A stretch of DNA of 64,000 nucleotides, from positions 5,890,001-5,954,000 of the forward strand of contig OZ059897.1 in NCBI GenBank assembly GCA_964057225.1. The letters are read 5' to 3'. Origin of the DNA: Auanema rhodensis. Lineage: Eukaryota; Nematoda; Chromadorea; Rhabditida; Rhabditidae. The notes under the pieces were generated by a model. That model was given only the letters and a program-made list of their open reading frames with translations, ran no database searches and was not told the origin of the DNA. This document shows, one piece after another, positions 38,698 through 51,728 of the stretch (the stretch's first letter is position 1; every line of letters starts with the position of its first letter). Both the position numbers and the translations under genes were made by a program.

Positions 38698-40369
38698 AAA
38701 AACACAAAATAGAAGTTTTTTTATAAATTTTACTTAATGTTAATTAAATAAATGAAAGATTAAAAATTTTGAAAATCTTTTTTTGACGATTTCAAGAAGA
38801 AGAACTATTTTAAAATTTCTTTGATAATAAATAAATAGTAAATAAGTGTACTGTATAGATATAGATTTTTTTCTTTTCGTATGATTATGATCGGTCAACA
38901 ATTCTCATTTTCCGAATAATTTCAAGTCAAAGTGAGAGAAAACCTTGAGAAGATCAAGAAAAAAAAGAAGAAAAAGAGCTTCTTTTCTATTTTATTTTCC
39001 TGAAGAATCAAGTAAATTAATTTTTTTTTATTTTCATTAACAAACGTTTAAGAGAATATAGTATTCGTGGAATATTCAGATCATATAGTATAATATATTC
39101 CTTAATTATTTAATAAAATTAATTATGAGAGTACGAATGATGATTACTTTTACCAAATTTGTAGTTATCTCATTCGAAATTTTAGTTTCCACTTATACAG
39201 AAGTCGGGATGTTATCTGTTTTCAAAGTTTAACAATACAATTTGTTATAAGGGTTATAACTATCACGTAGAAATTCGAAAGAAGCTTCTATCTTTAACAT
39301 CGTTCATCGCACACACACACATCAACTACAGCTTCTAGTTTGAATTATTTCGAACCATTATCATGCGATAATTTTTCGGAAGAAACTTAAGTGTTCAAGC
39401 ATTTTTAAAACTTGAAAGAAAGCATTTATTGCTAAAAATAACTTGTTATATAAATATATATTGATAAATAATATTGTATAGAACTGTTATTTTTTTCAAA
39501 AATTGGTTTAAAAAGGAAAAAAATTGTTTTTTTCTTATCATATATCCTGCAATGTAATAGCTTTTTCAAATTGTTTGATCAGTGTAAAATCATATAATAT
39601 GATGCTAATGACACTTCAATAATCATTTTGCAATCTGTGCATCATTCGACTTCGATGACCATCTTCTTGTCAACGACGTTCTGTCAATCCTCATCGTCAC
39701 TATGATAGCCATCAAAGTGTGAAGATGAATGAATGCAGAAATGTATTTTTGGAATTCAAAACTTGAACAGCATTGTCTTGCCGGAAATAGAATAGGCTGT
39801 ATTTGGATTCGAACTAATAAGTTAATAGAACATGATATAGTTGGAATATGCTGTAGATAGAACACATGCTGTTCAAGAATATGTTATAGAGATATTAATA
39901 AAACTAAATTGATTCAATGAATTTATGAAAGTTCTATATACTTATAATATTTATAATTATTTGTTATCTAATAATACAAATTGTACAAAAAGGAAGAAAA
40001 AAATGTATAATAATCCAATTACAAAGAAATATCTGTATAGAACATATACTATATAATAATAATAATTAATATTATTAAAATCAAAGTTTTAAGTTATTAA
40101 TTTTATGCTTTAAGTTTTAATATTTTACTTTTTCAACTTGTTCTTCTCATTGGCTTACCATTTCGTTTTTTCATAAACATCTTTATCTTCATCCTCTTCG
40201 ACTTCTTCCTATTTTTCTTCTATTATTCTATGCGTCTTGTTGAAGTATTTTGAAAAAGAACTTTATTATAATGAAATGATAAACATATAGATATAGATGA
40301 ATTGATATAGAATATCTAATCTAGAGAATCATAGATACTTCGGCTCACAAGCAATTTATGGACATTGGA

Positions 40370-40407
40370 GGCGGAGCATAGGCGGAGTCTTGAGAGCTCC
40401 TTATAAA
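40370..40407 (+). promoter_or_regulatory. GGCGGAG elements and TATA box of copy 1
   Basis: GGCGGAGC (40370-40377) and GGCGGAGT (40381-40388) lie upstream of TATAAAGG (from 40402). The second element begins 21 bases before TATAAA. The minus-strand copy near 51.7 kb has the same pair 19 bases apart. Transcription would start near 40432. Confidence 0.6.
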
Positions 40408-40538
40408 GGCAAAATTCGCATACATACAGCAGTTCATTAAAGCTTTCGTTCAACTATATTACAGTCAAGTGTATTGTTCACTTAACTCTCTAATATTTAC
40501 GCGATTATACTATCACCATCATCTGAATTACATTCACT

Positions 40539-40646
40539 ATGGTACATATCTCTTGGTCAACTGATGCTGATCTTCAAACTCGACCAGTTCGATTTGCTCG
40601 ATTGGCAGTTCGAACATCTGCTCAACTAGCTCAATTCTCTAACTAA
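40539..40646 (+). CDS. family copy 1: short protein with MVHISWSTDADLQ start (35 aa ORF)
   Basis: ATG at 40539 to TAA at 40644-40646. After MVHISWSTDADLQ comes RPVRFARLAVRTS, a basic stretch that matches RPSRFSRLNRT in the minus-strand copy at 51.5 kb. The ORF lies about 107 bases downstream of the predicted start site. It is probably not the whole protein. The +1 frame is open across its stop (40630-40962) and begins with a protein-like, Ser/Thr-rich stretch. A further open stretch in the third frame (40904-41146) reads FDDLQSNYTIFLLSVSESEE and beyond. Either short introns, a +1 shift, or decay by indels would explain this. Function unknown; no domain recognised. Confidence 0.5.
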   Translation: MVHISWSTDADLQTRPVRFARLAVRTSAQLAQFSN

Positions 40647-40903
40647 ATCAAATGCTAGTTATTCAGAAGCGTTCAATGACATCAGCATGTCAACAGCTTC
40701 TTCTTCTACTACTAGAGGTTGTGGAATCAATGCCTCTATTATGACAAGAACATCACTAACTCTTGATTCATTTCTATACATATTTGGATATATAATCTAT
40801 TTGTATTTATATATTTGGTCTACAATTAACTATTTATTTGATCCTCATACTATGTATATATTTGGAAAAAAAAACACAAAACATCTGATATCAGTCCACA
40901 TGA

Positions 40904-41146
40904 TCTTCATACAACTTCAACTCAGCTTCTACTCAAAATCTCAACTGTTTTCTATATTTTGATGATCTACAATCTAATTATACAATATTCCTTCTATCTG
41001 TATCGGAATCTGAAGAATCAGTATGGACAGCGCTCACACAATTGGATGTTCAATGGAACCAAAAGCTGAATCTACTTAAGCCAACTGTTCTTCCCAATAA
41101 TGGTTTCGCGGGTTTTATACTTGCAAAATGCAATGTGATGCTTTAA
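40904..41146 (+). CDS. downstream open segment of family copy 1
   Basis: An 80-codon open stretch ending in TAA (41144-41146) has protein-like composition: YFDDLQSNYTIFLLS, an acidic ESEES turn, an amphipathic stretch (VWTALTQLDVQWNQKLNLL) and a GFAGFILAKC end. The S-x-Y-x-I-x-L pattern recurs in the downstream frame of the minus-strand copy (51263-51135). It has no ATG near its start, so it should be a later exon or shifted frame of the same gene. I found no splice pair that joins it cleanly. Confidence 0.35.
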   Translation, partial: SSYNFNSASTQNLNCFLYFDDLQSNYTIFLLSVSESEESVWTALTQLDVQWNQKLNLLKPTVLPNNGFAGFILAKCNVML

Positions 41147-43485
41147 AACATGTAAATTAGCCCAAATGTAATATTATATTTGTTAATATATTTATATATA
41201 TATAGCATAATATGTACATATTTTGTTTTATGAACATTAATTTATAAATATTTATTTTTTTTTAATTTAGTATATGTTATTATAAAAAATAATTATATAA
41301 ACAGTAGTTACTACTATACTACTACTTATACTTATATATGAACTTTATGAACTTTATGATTCATTGAACTATATGAAAACATGAAGAATAGTTAAAATAT
41401 CAAAAGTGAAGCACAACCGTTCATCTTCATGATCTGACTGAAAATAATGAAATTGTCTGATCTCTAATAGAATGTCATAGTTTACATGTATCTGAACGTG
41501 CCAAAGTACTAGCTATGATCTAAAGATTGCACCGTAATCTCTTAGTTCACTTGCAGCAATTCTTTTCAATTTTGCAAATTTATAGCTTTTCTAAGCGGTT
41601 AATCAAATTGTCTTCGTTCACTTTATCCATTATAATAACAAAATATATTTAAAATATACTGCTTAAAAGCAAAATTTCATATAGATTAAGTATATTTTAT
41701 AGAGCTAACCATATACAGCTCTGGATTGTTTTTCAGAACAATTTGAGCTCGAACAGATAATCACATATAACATTGAGTTGTTTTGCGTATAAGAAACAGA
41801 ACAGTTTTCGAATTAAATCGTCAAAATTACAAAGATTCAGATATTTAAACCCCAACTAATTTATTGTCTATCAATCTTTTTATGAAAAAAAAGTTCGGAA
41901 AATGTGATATTAATTGAAATTTTTATCAGAATTTCCGCTTGTATTTTTCAAAGACATAAGAGAGTGTTGAACCACGTGTTAAAACTTTATCTGAAAATTC
42001 TTTGCTAGACTATGCAGTTACATACGCTTTTTCCATCAATTTACTATGTCTGAGTGTTATCATATTTCTTATCAAACGTAATCCAAATGAATCCTATATA
42101 TATATTCATTGTCTGAGTTAAGAGAGACTGTTAAGAGAGGAGCAAAGTAAAGTAAAGCAAAATAAAAAGAAAATTATTCTTATAATTTACCCTATAAGTA
42201 TAATATATTTGAAATACATGTGTATATTCAATCTTAAAGGTTTATACGTTTTCAAAGAGTTCTTTTAGATAGATTTGCTCTAGTTGAATCATACTTACGT
42301 CAGTAGAGAATTTAAAAAGTAAAAACATGGCTTAAAGATATTTAAAAAATTTTCAAAATACGATCTGAACAAGTTATGATTTGCACAAAATCTGAGCTGG
42401 TCTTAGTATAAGATTAGATATGTTTTTCAGAACAATTTCGGTTGATTTTAATGCTGATCCATAAGCTTGATCTGAAAATTTCAGTTTTGGACATTGGCAT
42501 GTTGACAATGAACAAAACTCAAAATTGTGCTTATAAATACTTCGATCTTTCAATCTAATTATCGTTTATTCTTTGGAATAATTCATAAATTTATAGTGAA
42601 AACACTACAAGATTCACCGAAGCCCATAATTCATAGAATGTACTACCATCCGAACTATTTTTTTTTCGCAAAAAATTGTCCGAAAGATACAGAAACTCCA
42701 AAATTTTCATATCTATATATTCATTTTTCTTATTTCAATTAAAATATATAAGATTTGCATCATCAAGTTTGAAAATAAAAAAAATTGAAATTGGGGGAAA
42801 GGAAAACGTTTTTCATGCTAAGTTGAAGAAGAACTCGTCATCAGATCTGTCATCAAAAAATAGATAACAAAGTATAATGTAAATGACTTAATTATGATAT
42901 AAGAATACACATTTACGTATCAAAATTGGAAAGTGAGTTCTATAATAGGCAATGTCGATACAGCATGTTTTACGTGGAAACTAACTAATGATAGTGAAAT
43001 GTTTCTAGTTTGCTTATGAATCAGTGAAGATGTTTCATACATGTATATCTATGTAACGATTATTTTGAACTAAAGTTGAATATTTTAACAACTTTTTCAA
43101 GAGCATGATAATAGCTTATAGCCTGTATTTGTTAATAATACATCGGTGAGCCAATCCTTTCAGTCAAAACATGCTGGATTATGGAGTAGAGAAGCTAGCT
43201 AAAGGATTTTTGACATTAAATCCTATAGTCTTGTATGAAGACCTCCATACTGAATTTGGTCAAGAAGATATTTAAATTGATTGAATATTCTATTTTTTCA
43301 ATTTCAAGATTATAGTCTTAGTAAATTCCACGTGAGATAAACTACGAAAGACATGTAGAGGTCCAGAAAAGAACAACATGGAAAATCTGAAAGGATGGAG
43401 AATTAAAATGAAAAATGAAGAAAAGATAGAAGTGAGAAGTTAAGTGGGAAAGAGTAAAATCTTAGTTAGATGGAGAAGTTTGTTT

Positions 43486-43540
<55 letters not shown>

Positions 43541-45500
43541 AGCTCATGAACTACATTTCAAAATATCCTACTTTATTGTATTATTACTTGATATATAGAA
43601 AGAACTAACTTTTAAAATGTTTCGAAAAACATGTAACTACATATCTATTATCATCTTAACTATTGTATTTTTGAATTATTAATAGAATTTTCATAAAGAT
43701 TTGGCCAAAGACCTCATCAGAAACTAAAATAGAAGAAAAAATTTATAAAAAGTTTGAAGACTTTCAAATCATTGTAAATGAGTCATACATCATGCAAGAT
43801 TGATGCTTATAAGACTAGTGATATCATATACTATATACGTATAATCATCTGAAACCATATATTTAAATTTAAAAAAAACTTTCTTTTTTTTTTCATTTAA
43901 TCTCTTAATAATACTACAATTCAAATATAATTTAAGTTTCATTATTATTTAATATTTTGGAAATTGAATTCATTTTTCAAATAAAACTTTAAAGGAACTG
44001 CATGTCTGTTAAACGCCAAATTCAGCTTTTCCTTTCATCCTTCCTGAAGGAAATGAAGATTTTCAGATTAACGTAATAGTATTATTAATTTATTTTAATT
44101 TAATTATAATTTAGATATAGCAATATCCGTATATCCTTTATCATATCATATTCCTGTTCCTGTTTTGAGCGTAAACCGATTGATAATGTTTTGAAATTGT
44201 ACGTTCAATATTGAAACAGCATAGATACAACAACGATGCACAAATTTTTAAGAATAAGTTGAAATACACTTCTTAGTTTATGTTTTCATCCCTCAATAAC
44301 GTTTTTTGGAATAAAATAAAAAGTTCAAAATTAAAATTTACTTTTCTTTCATGCACACACACATACATACACGCGTTTGACGTTTTTTTTACTATCTTTG
44401 TACTTCAAAATCAGACAGTGATAAGAAGTGATCATGTGCAATTCGTCGAAGTCTTTGAAAACGTTTTTGCACAAAAAAAAAAGTCAAAAATAAACTTTGA
44501 AAATTGAAAAACAAACAGATTTTCATTCATTTTTTTCTTCATTTATTTATTATACTATATAACTATACAATATAATTATAATGAAGTTCAAACATATACA
44601 TGCTACGTCATTCTATTTATAATTAATGGATGGTAAGATTTTTTTTTGTAATTGATTGAGAAAAAGAAAACTTTTTTTTATTTTCTTCAACAAAAGTCAA
44701 ACTTTTCGAAAAAAGAACCGATGCGAGAGACATACTTTCTATATACGAGAGAGATGATTTTTGAAATTCAAAATCTTTTTTGGTGTTTTTTTTTATTTTG
44801 AAATGGAGAGTTACCTCATCATTTCATGCCACATGAAAGAACATGAAAAGCCATCCATCGTCTTGTTATTATTGATGTGATTAATGCTTTTGTACACGTT
44901 TTTCATAGCTGGATAACTAACTACTTTGATAATCCTCATATATCAGCTGGTTTTGACTCCATGGATAGATTATAATCTCAGTTATGCATGCTTGTAACTG
45001 TGATATGAAAAGCTGATCAATGACTGCGACAACTATTCGGCAGCCGTTTGAATTTTGCATCATTAGACTAGTATACCAGTGATACTACAAGAATATCAAG
45101 AAATATCATCAAACATGAAGGATTTAAGCTTGAATCTCTATCAACTAATACTACAATGTTCTAAAGAATATGATTGCTTTCGTATATGTATCAAAGTTTA
45201 TAAGTCAGTCTCACTCATTCAATCACTCATTCAATCACTCACTAACTCACACACTCATTCACATACTCATTTCCTTCATTTGAATTGTTATTGGCGACAA
45301 AAATTCTTTATTACTTACCTTTGATTATCTATGTTAAAGACATTAACACAATAACAAATCAACTTCAGAAAAGCAAGACGGGGCGACGACGAAGAAGAGA
45401 TCATCATACTCATACACCACTACTTCCTACGACTAAGACCACTACTACAACTCTCCCCCCACCCAAACACCTTTATTCCAACCTTTTTTGTGTTCTTCTC
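41147..45500. other. AT-rich intergenic DNA
   Basis: No supported gene. A long perfect GA tract lies at 43489-43539. CACTCATTCAAT-like near-repeats occur at 45210-45270. Confidence 0.4.
43489..43539 (+). repeat. (GA)n microsatellite
   Basis: About 25 perfect GA units. Confidence 0.97.
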
Positions 45501-45792
45501 TCCAGTCGGTAGTACTCGTCTGACGACGATACATACTTTTTGTGAGAATTTGCACGAAAAGACGAAGACTGCTGCTGGTGGCGCTTGTGTGTTCTGTGTG
45601 GACAAGCTAAACGTCGTGGCATAGTACTACATCAGCAACTACTACTTGTCAACAACTCGACCAGATCTATAGCCAATAGTGGACCATTTGTAATATTCGT
45701 TCATCTACAGAATTATATTCGAATTCTCACGTTGATTTTTACTAAATTTTGTGGAAGAAGAAAAAACTTTTACAGTTTAAACAGTGTAAACT

Positions 45793-45939
45793 ATGATTCA
45801 CATTACTTATTCGACATCAGCTGATCTTCAGTCTCGTTTTGATCTAAAATATTCACGAAGAACTCGATTGAAACTACGTTGCGAGCATCTTCAAAAGAAC
45901 AATAATACATTAAATGTTTTCTCTACAACAGAAGAATGA
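45793..45939 (+). CDS. family copy 2: MIHITYSTSADLQ start (48 aa)
   Basis: ATG at 45793 to TGA at 45937-45939, 48 codons. The first 13 residues match the other two copies (M-[VI]-H-I-[ST]-[WY]-S-T-x-A-D-L-Q). The next part is strongly basic (SRRTRLKLRC) and has diverged. CTTTTACAG ends about 16 bases before the ATG and could be a cis or trans acceptor. A poly(A) signal AATAAA lies at 46055-46060. No GGCGGAG-TATA pair is seen upstream, unlike copies 1 and 3. An open stretch after an ATTCTTAG acceptor (from about 45993) could be a second exon. Function unknown. Confidence 0.5.
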   Translation: MIHITYSTSADLQSRFDLKYSRRTRLKLRCEHLQKNNNTLNVFSTTEE

Positions 45940-46054
45940 ATGTCTTGTATTCTAAGTATTATAGGATGGAAATAGTCGCCAATTAATTCTTAGGACAGAT
46001 TGATCAACTTCATCAATTAAAAACAGAACAATTTCATATTTTCTCAGTTCAATT

Positions 46055-46060
46055 AATAAA
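46055..46060 (+). terminator. poly(A) signal after family copy 2
   Basis: AATAAA about 115 bases past the stop codon of copy 2. Confidence 0.5.
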
Positions 46061-47578
46061 ACATTTTGAGTTCTAGTTATAATAATCTGTATGATTTAAT
46101 ATATTTAATTTGTTATATAAATATCTGTATATATGTATATAGATTTATTTATATATATTTGTTGTATTTTAATGAATGTTTTTGTATATTATATTCTTAG
46201 ACTCAATCATATTACAAGGTATAGAGAGAGAGAGAGAGAGATAGATAGATAGATAGGTAGAGAAAGAGAGATAGAAAGAGAGAGAGAGACAGATAGAGTT
46301 AGAGATTTTAAGAAAGAAATATGAAGAGATGAACATAAAAACCAGAAAAAACCTCTTTTCTACAGTATTTACTCTGAATCTCATAATACATATTTATATT
46401 AAAATAAGATTCAATACTATAAGTTTCTTTTTTTTTTTTGAAAATAGTACATCGTTACATCTTGAAATCCTTGTTCATGTTTGAAAACTTTTAAATTATA
46501 TCTTATAAGTACACGATTATACTAGATAATAAAGCTGAATATTAAACTATATATGTATTTGAGAATCAAATGAACCCTCGAGTCAAATTGATCTGATACA
46601 GTATCATCAGATCAGATGAAAAAATAACAGATGCACATGCATGGAATCCTAAAATGATTATGAATGTCAGGTGTTTGACCTTTTTGTCTCTTCATCTTCC
46701 AATTTGTTTACTTCCTTTTGTTTTAATGTCTGCTTCTACTTTACCTTCTTAATCATTTTCTTCTACTTTAGATCTTTTTCTTTTCTTGTTCAAATATATA
46801 AAATCATGAGAAATACATTATGACCAACTGATACACATCTATCTGATTATCATACTGATATGATTTTACTCATTTTTTAACAAAAATTTATTATTTTGTT
46901 TATTTGAACTAATGAAAGGAAAGAATTTATATGGAAATGAGAGATCAAAGGAAATAAAGAGAGAAATAGTCACATGAAGAGAGATAGAGGGATAGAGAGA
47001 CAAGAGTTTGTGTCTCATTATCTTGCTTCTGATCTCTCACATCTTTAAGCTTCCTGTTCTTGTTTTTTTTATTTTTTTTGCATCATTTCACAAACAAATA
47101 AAAAAAAAGTTTATAATACAATATAAAATAATATGTATTGAACTAATATTATCAAATATTTGAAACAAAACAAACAAAAATGATGCTAAGAAGACAAAAG
47201 AAAAAACAACTTAAGATAAATTTTATTTTATGAAAACTTTAAATAATCATAGAAATTGTAAAAGATATTATAACAAATACATTCATATATCCTTAATCTT
47301 ATGAAGAATTCTTAATTCCATATTAAAAAGTTTTAAACTTTTTCTGAACTTTCAATTAGATCAATTTAACATAGAAGAGAGTAATTCGGATTTTTTTTCA
47401 ATCTACTCTAAGCTTTAATCATTTTGAATTCATATTTTTGGTGAAAAAAAAAGATTTTCTAATCTGATATATTCAAACATATGCTTCTTTCTTGTACATT
47501 CAAATATTAGAACAAAGGCTAATTATGTTTAATATCATCTCTCTCTCTCTTTCTCTCTCTCTATCTCCCTCTCTTTCT

Positions 47579-47627
<49 letters not shown>

Positions 47628-50600
47628 GACTGATATATTATTGGTTTTCTTTTCTCATTTCATACAAGACTATTTAAGAATAAAAAGGAGAAAATAGTTA
47701 GTTTATCATTCAAATGAATGATTTTCTTCATAACACCTATTTAGTAGATTCACACAAAGATGAGATTTTTCCTCTTAATAACTTCTTCAACTATGATCCA
47801 TTTCGTAAACTATCTCCCATCATCTAGTAAGATAAGAAATAAATTTGTAATCATTTATGTATTTTACACATGATAGACCTATTTGATTAGACATGTGATT
47901 GGGAAGACTTCCTGAACAACTCTTGAATGTGCGATAAATCTTATACCGTTTGTAAACTTTTTTCTCTTCATCTCCCTCTATTTCTCTTCTTTTTGTTTCT
48001 CTTTGTACCTTTCACAATTTTAATTGTTATTTCTTTCTAGCTTGTGTAGTCAGAAGATTGCTACAACAAACTGTTAGGGCGTCTCATTTTCTTGGACCAC
48101 AAAATACATTCATATGTATATGTATATACATATGTATATATACATATAATCTATATAAAGATTATTAATTCTTTTATAAATGTCTTGAAGATGAAACATT
48201 AACTAAAATATATAATTTTATTAAATAATAAAATTACAGTAAGATTTATATATTATTAAAGTTTATTATAATACAAGCTTAAATATGTCTGAATGATCTT
48301 AACTATATACTGGAAAACATGAAAAATACTTCTTTCTTCTATAGATTCTAAAAAGAGAAATTAAGATTACAAACAAATGAATTTACAGCATTTTTTTTAG
48401 GAATAAAGAGTTACAAATATTTGGAAAAATCCAAGTTACTTATAAGTAAATAGAATAAGTTTTTTTTGACTTAAATGGTAAGTACAAACGAAAAATCATA
48501 TATTAGACTCAAATATATAAATTATAAATATATAGAGATATATAGATAAACTTTTAAATTTTAAATATATTAAATCTCTTTATATACACAATATTTATAT
48601 ATAATAATCTTTAATATTATATTTTTCTTTTTTTCAACATACAGATATCCTTTACTATAATCCATAATTATATACTTTGATTTAAGAGGTTTTAAGTATA
48701 GTCATCTAATTGTATTTCAATAGTCTTGGATTTATAAGATGAATTATAGAAAATACATCAGGCTGCATAATATTTTTTCAATATTTTAAGTACGATTAAC
48801 ATAAGATTTAAGCTCACAAAATTCATATTTCATATGTTTTATAGATTTTAATTATTATTCTTGAATGAATAATCTTTTCGGATTTTCAAGTTCAACATAT
48901 TAGCTTGTGAAAGAAACTTTATAAATTTTAAATAAACTATATGATATTATTAATGAATTTGGTATTCTTTTTGATATAAATTGTTCTTATAATTCCTTAT
49001 ATTATTATTATTTTTATAAAAAAAATTTTCATTTTCATTCATTCATTCATCAGTTTACTGAACAAACGTACTAGTCATTTTATAGCTATTTTTGGGACTT
49101 TTTCTCATAGCAATGACATTACTCATTGAAAGAAAAACTGGTAGAGTAAGCAGTAATATGAGATAGAGACAGCACATAAGTGATATGGAGGTTCGAGGTT
49201 GTTGAAAGAACAGGAGACTAAGGGAAAGCAGTGAGGTCATAACAGAGTTCAGCAATCTCCATGTGCAAAGACAGTTGACGTCAGCATTAACTTCCGTTTT
49301 AAAAGATTCTATTTTTGGAAGCTGATTCCTATAGAACGAGTGTATGTGTGTATGTGTGTTGGACCACATCAAACTGAACTAGATTTACATCTGGAAATTT
49401 AATTTTTTTTCTTTGCATTCAATTATAAGAAGATAAAAAGAAAATAGAAGTAAAATGACAAAAAAAATTTGTATTTGTCTTAAGATGATTATCTAAACAT
49501 ACAAGAAGCCAGAGATAGGGAGTTGTAGTAGTAGTAGAAGTAGAAATCATCAGACACAAGCCATTTGTTAGCATTTATGATGATGTGATATTGAAGCTGA
49601 TGTTGTCAGTTTTTAGAAGATGATCAAGTCTGGCTTCAACTTGAAAAGTTTTTTCTCACAAATCTTGTAGATTTAAAAGGAGTGAGAGAGAGATCATAAA
49701 AGAGAAAGAGGTTTGTACATATAACTCTCATCCTCTAATACCATCTGTTTTAAATTTTTTCAGAAGTTGTAGTATGAGATGAAGAAGCATATTCTCTTGA
49801 AGCCATAGTAAATCTCAAAACTATAGTACTAAGCTGATTAATATAGTGAATTATGGTATTAACTGTTCGAACAAAAAGCAAAAAGGTAGAAGACTACATT
49901 GATTAAATTGTTTTTTTTTTAATTTTCATATTGTTTAGTAATCAAAGAGGGAGAGAATGAATTACATTCATACATAGGGTTTCTCTCTTCTTCATCTCAA
50001 GAATCATTTTAATGAGATTTTCTTTTGTAAAACAAACATTATTTGTTGATATTTTAAACTAAAAATAAAAGTTGTTAAATTAGAAATGTAAATAAATATT
50101 TTTTTTTATTCAGATATTATTTTTTCTTTTATTAAAACTTGGAAGTAAGCGTGAGTAAGCTTGTTAGCCAGCTTTACTTTCAATGCAAGTACAACCTTGT
50201 TCAGCAAATCATATTCGTTAAATAAGATATTATGGTATAAATAGACAAAAGATAAATATAAGAAATAGTCTTTATACGATAATTGTAAATAAAAAAACAA
50301 ATGCTCTACAAGACTTGAACTTGATGTGTGATTGCGAGGGAGGACAATAACAAAGCAGAGACTGGAAATGTAATGTTTGGTAGATATGTATGAGTAAGAT
50401 TTTTTTTTTTGCGTTTTTTAGTGTTGATTCATAAGGAAAAAAAGTAATTTTATTCTTTTTTTTTGTATTTAATGTTCCTTTACTAGTTTATTCTTGTTTT
50501 GAAAGCAATAAATTATAACGATGTTTCGATGGTTAGTCGACGTAATGATTCAGAATCTTCATTAGAATCTAGCTATTCCTTCTTCTTAGGATCAAAATTA

Positions 50601-50711
50601 TGAAGCTAATATAATAATAAGAAATCAAAGAAGTAAATCTTTTTCTTTCCCTTCTTTTTTTGTCTTGTGCACACCTGAATTCTACAGATTTGCAAGGAAG
50701 GGAAAGAAAAG

Positions 50712-50774
<63 letters not shown>

Positions 50775-51110
50775 GAGTTGTAATATCACTGTTCTATATT
50801 TTGTATTTTCTATATTTATGCTGTATATGTATGTATAGTAATAGTAGTAGTAAGTAGTACTTGAGAAAAAAATGACAAATAAGGTTATTTTTAGTTTAAA
50901 ATAGATTTATTATTATAGTATTTACAATGAAATTCATCTATCTATAAGATATACATATTATATACACATCACATGTGTTTTCAATAAAATATAACATAAT
51001 ATATAAACAGATCATTATAAGTTTTAAGTTAAAGCTGTTGATCCAAACTCGTCGTTGGCTGAGATATAGTATCAGAGTTGATAAAATGAGAGAATGAGTG
51101 ACCCGTGCTC
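46061..51110. other. gene-poor AT-rich DNA
   Basis: No supported gene between family copies 2 and 3. Contents include GA tracts (46221-46290, 50720-50768), a CT tract (47538-47628), TA-rich palindromic DNA (48100-49000) and short GTA repeats (49526, 50836). Confidence 0.4.
50720..50768 (+). repeat. (GA)n microsatellite
   Basis: A near-perfect GA repeat of about 24 units. Confidence 0.97.
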
Positions 51111-51134
51111 ATACCATGCTGCGACTTCTTCCAT

Positions 51135-51263
51135 TCAACATATTCTGTCTATATGTTGGCTTCTTCGGTCCTGTGACTTCAATAGTTGGTTGATGTCTCG
51201 ATAGGTAATAAGTCGAATATCATAGCCAGAATAAAAGACATGAAGCTTCTTGTACCAGCATAA
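51135..51263 (-). CDS. downstream open segment of family copy 3
   Basis: A 42-codon open stretch ends in TGA (51137-51135) and reads YKKLHVFYSGYDIRLITYRD, then INQLLKSQDRRSQHIDRIC. Its S-x-Y-x-I-x-L pattern and following helical stretch resemble the downstream open segment of copy 1. It lies about 200 bases downstream of the copy 3 start ORF and is probably a later exon of the same gene. No confident splice pair was found. Confidence 0.35.
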   Translation of the reverse strand, partial: LCWYKKLHVFYSGYDIRLITYRDINQLLKSQDRRSQHIDRIC

Positions 51264-51458
51264 TTAGACAATGTATAGTATATTTAGAATTATAGATAGC
51301 TGGATATAAGAATATGTCATGAGTTGACTAGATATGTACAGAGAATGTTAGATCTTTAGATGATCTGTAGTACTACCTCGCAGAACGTTGCAGAAGAACG
51401 TTGAGTACATTAGCAGTAGAATCCATCTGAATCCAGATCAGTGTCCATCATATAGTGT

Positions 51459-51560
51459 TCATTTGTCCGTTCGGTTCAATCGAGAGAATCGGCTCGGTCG
51501 ATGAATGGACGTGGAGAATGCCTGCAAGTCGGCATCAGTAGACCATGTAATGTGAACCAT
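51459..51560 (-). CDS. family copy 3: MVHITWSTDADLQ start (33 aa ORF)
   Basis: ATG at 51560 to TGA at 51461-51459, 33 codons. After MVHITWSTDADLQ there is a seven-residue insertion relative to copy 1, then RPSRFSRLNRT, which aligns with RPVRFARLAVRT. As in copy 1, the +1 frame is open across the stop and reads EHYMMDTDLDSDGFYC before TAA at 51410. The transcript would begin near 51700 and have a leader of about 145 bases. CTCTCTACAG on the minus strand, some 80 bases before the ATG, could be a splice or trans-splice acceptor. Function unknown. Confidence 0.5.
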   Translation of the reverse strand: MVHITWSTDADLQAFSTSIHRPSRFSRLNRTDK

Positions 51561-51728
51561 ATTGGAAGCAGTAAGTTAGTTAGCAAATTTATGCGTTTTG
51601 TCAATAAAAACAGAAGTGAACGCTGTAGAGAGAGTTTGAGAGAGATAGAGTGTTACGCTCAAAGGTTTGAGAGTATAAGCGTGCGAACAAGCTCAGGAAA
51701 GGCTGCCCACATTCGGAGATTCTCCGAT

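Noticed and set aside
39800-39830. GTTCGAATCC on the minus strand, resembling a tRNA B box
   Set aside because: No T-arm stem, no A box at the right distance and no acceptor stem.
40158-40208. acidic minus-strand stretch followed by a GTAAGC donor
   Set aside because: No acceptable acceptor precedes it; the upstream AG is in purine-rich sequence.
49055-49372. 105-codon minus-strand frame with hydrophobic stretches
   Set aside because: It begins in a CA repeat and its hydrophobic parts follow pyrimidine-rich DNA; no supporting acceptor, donor or poly(A) signal.
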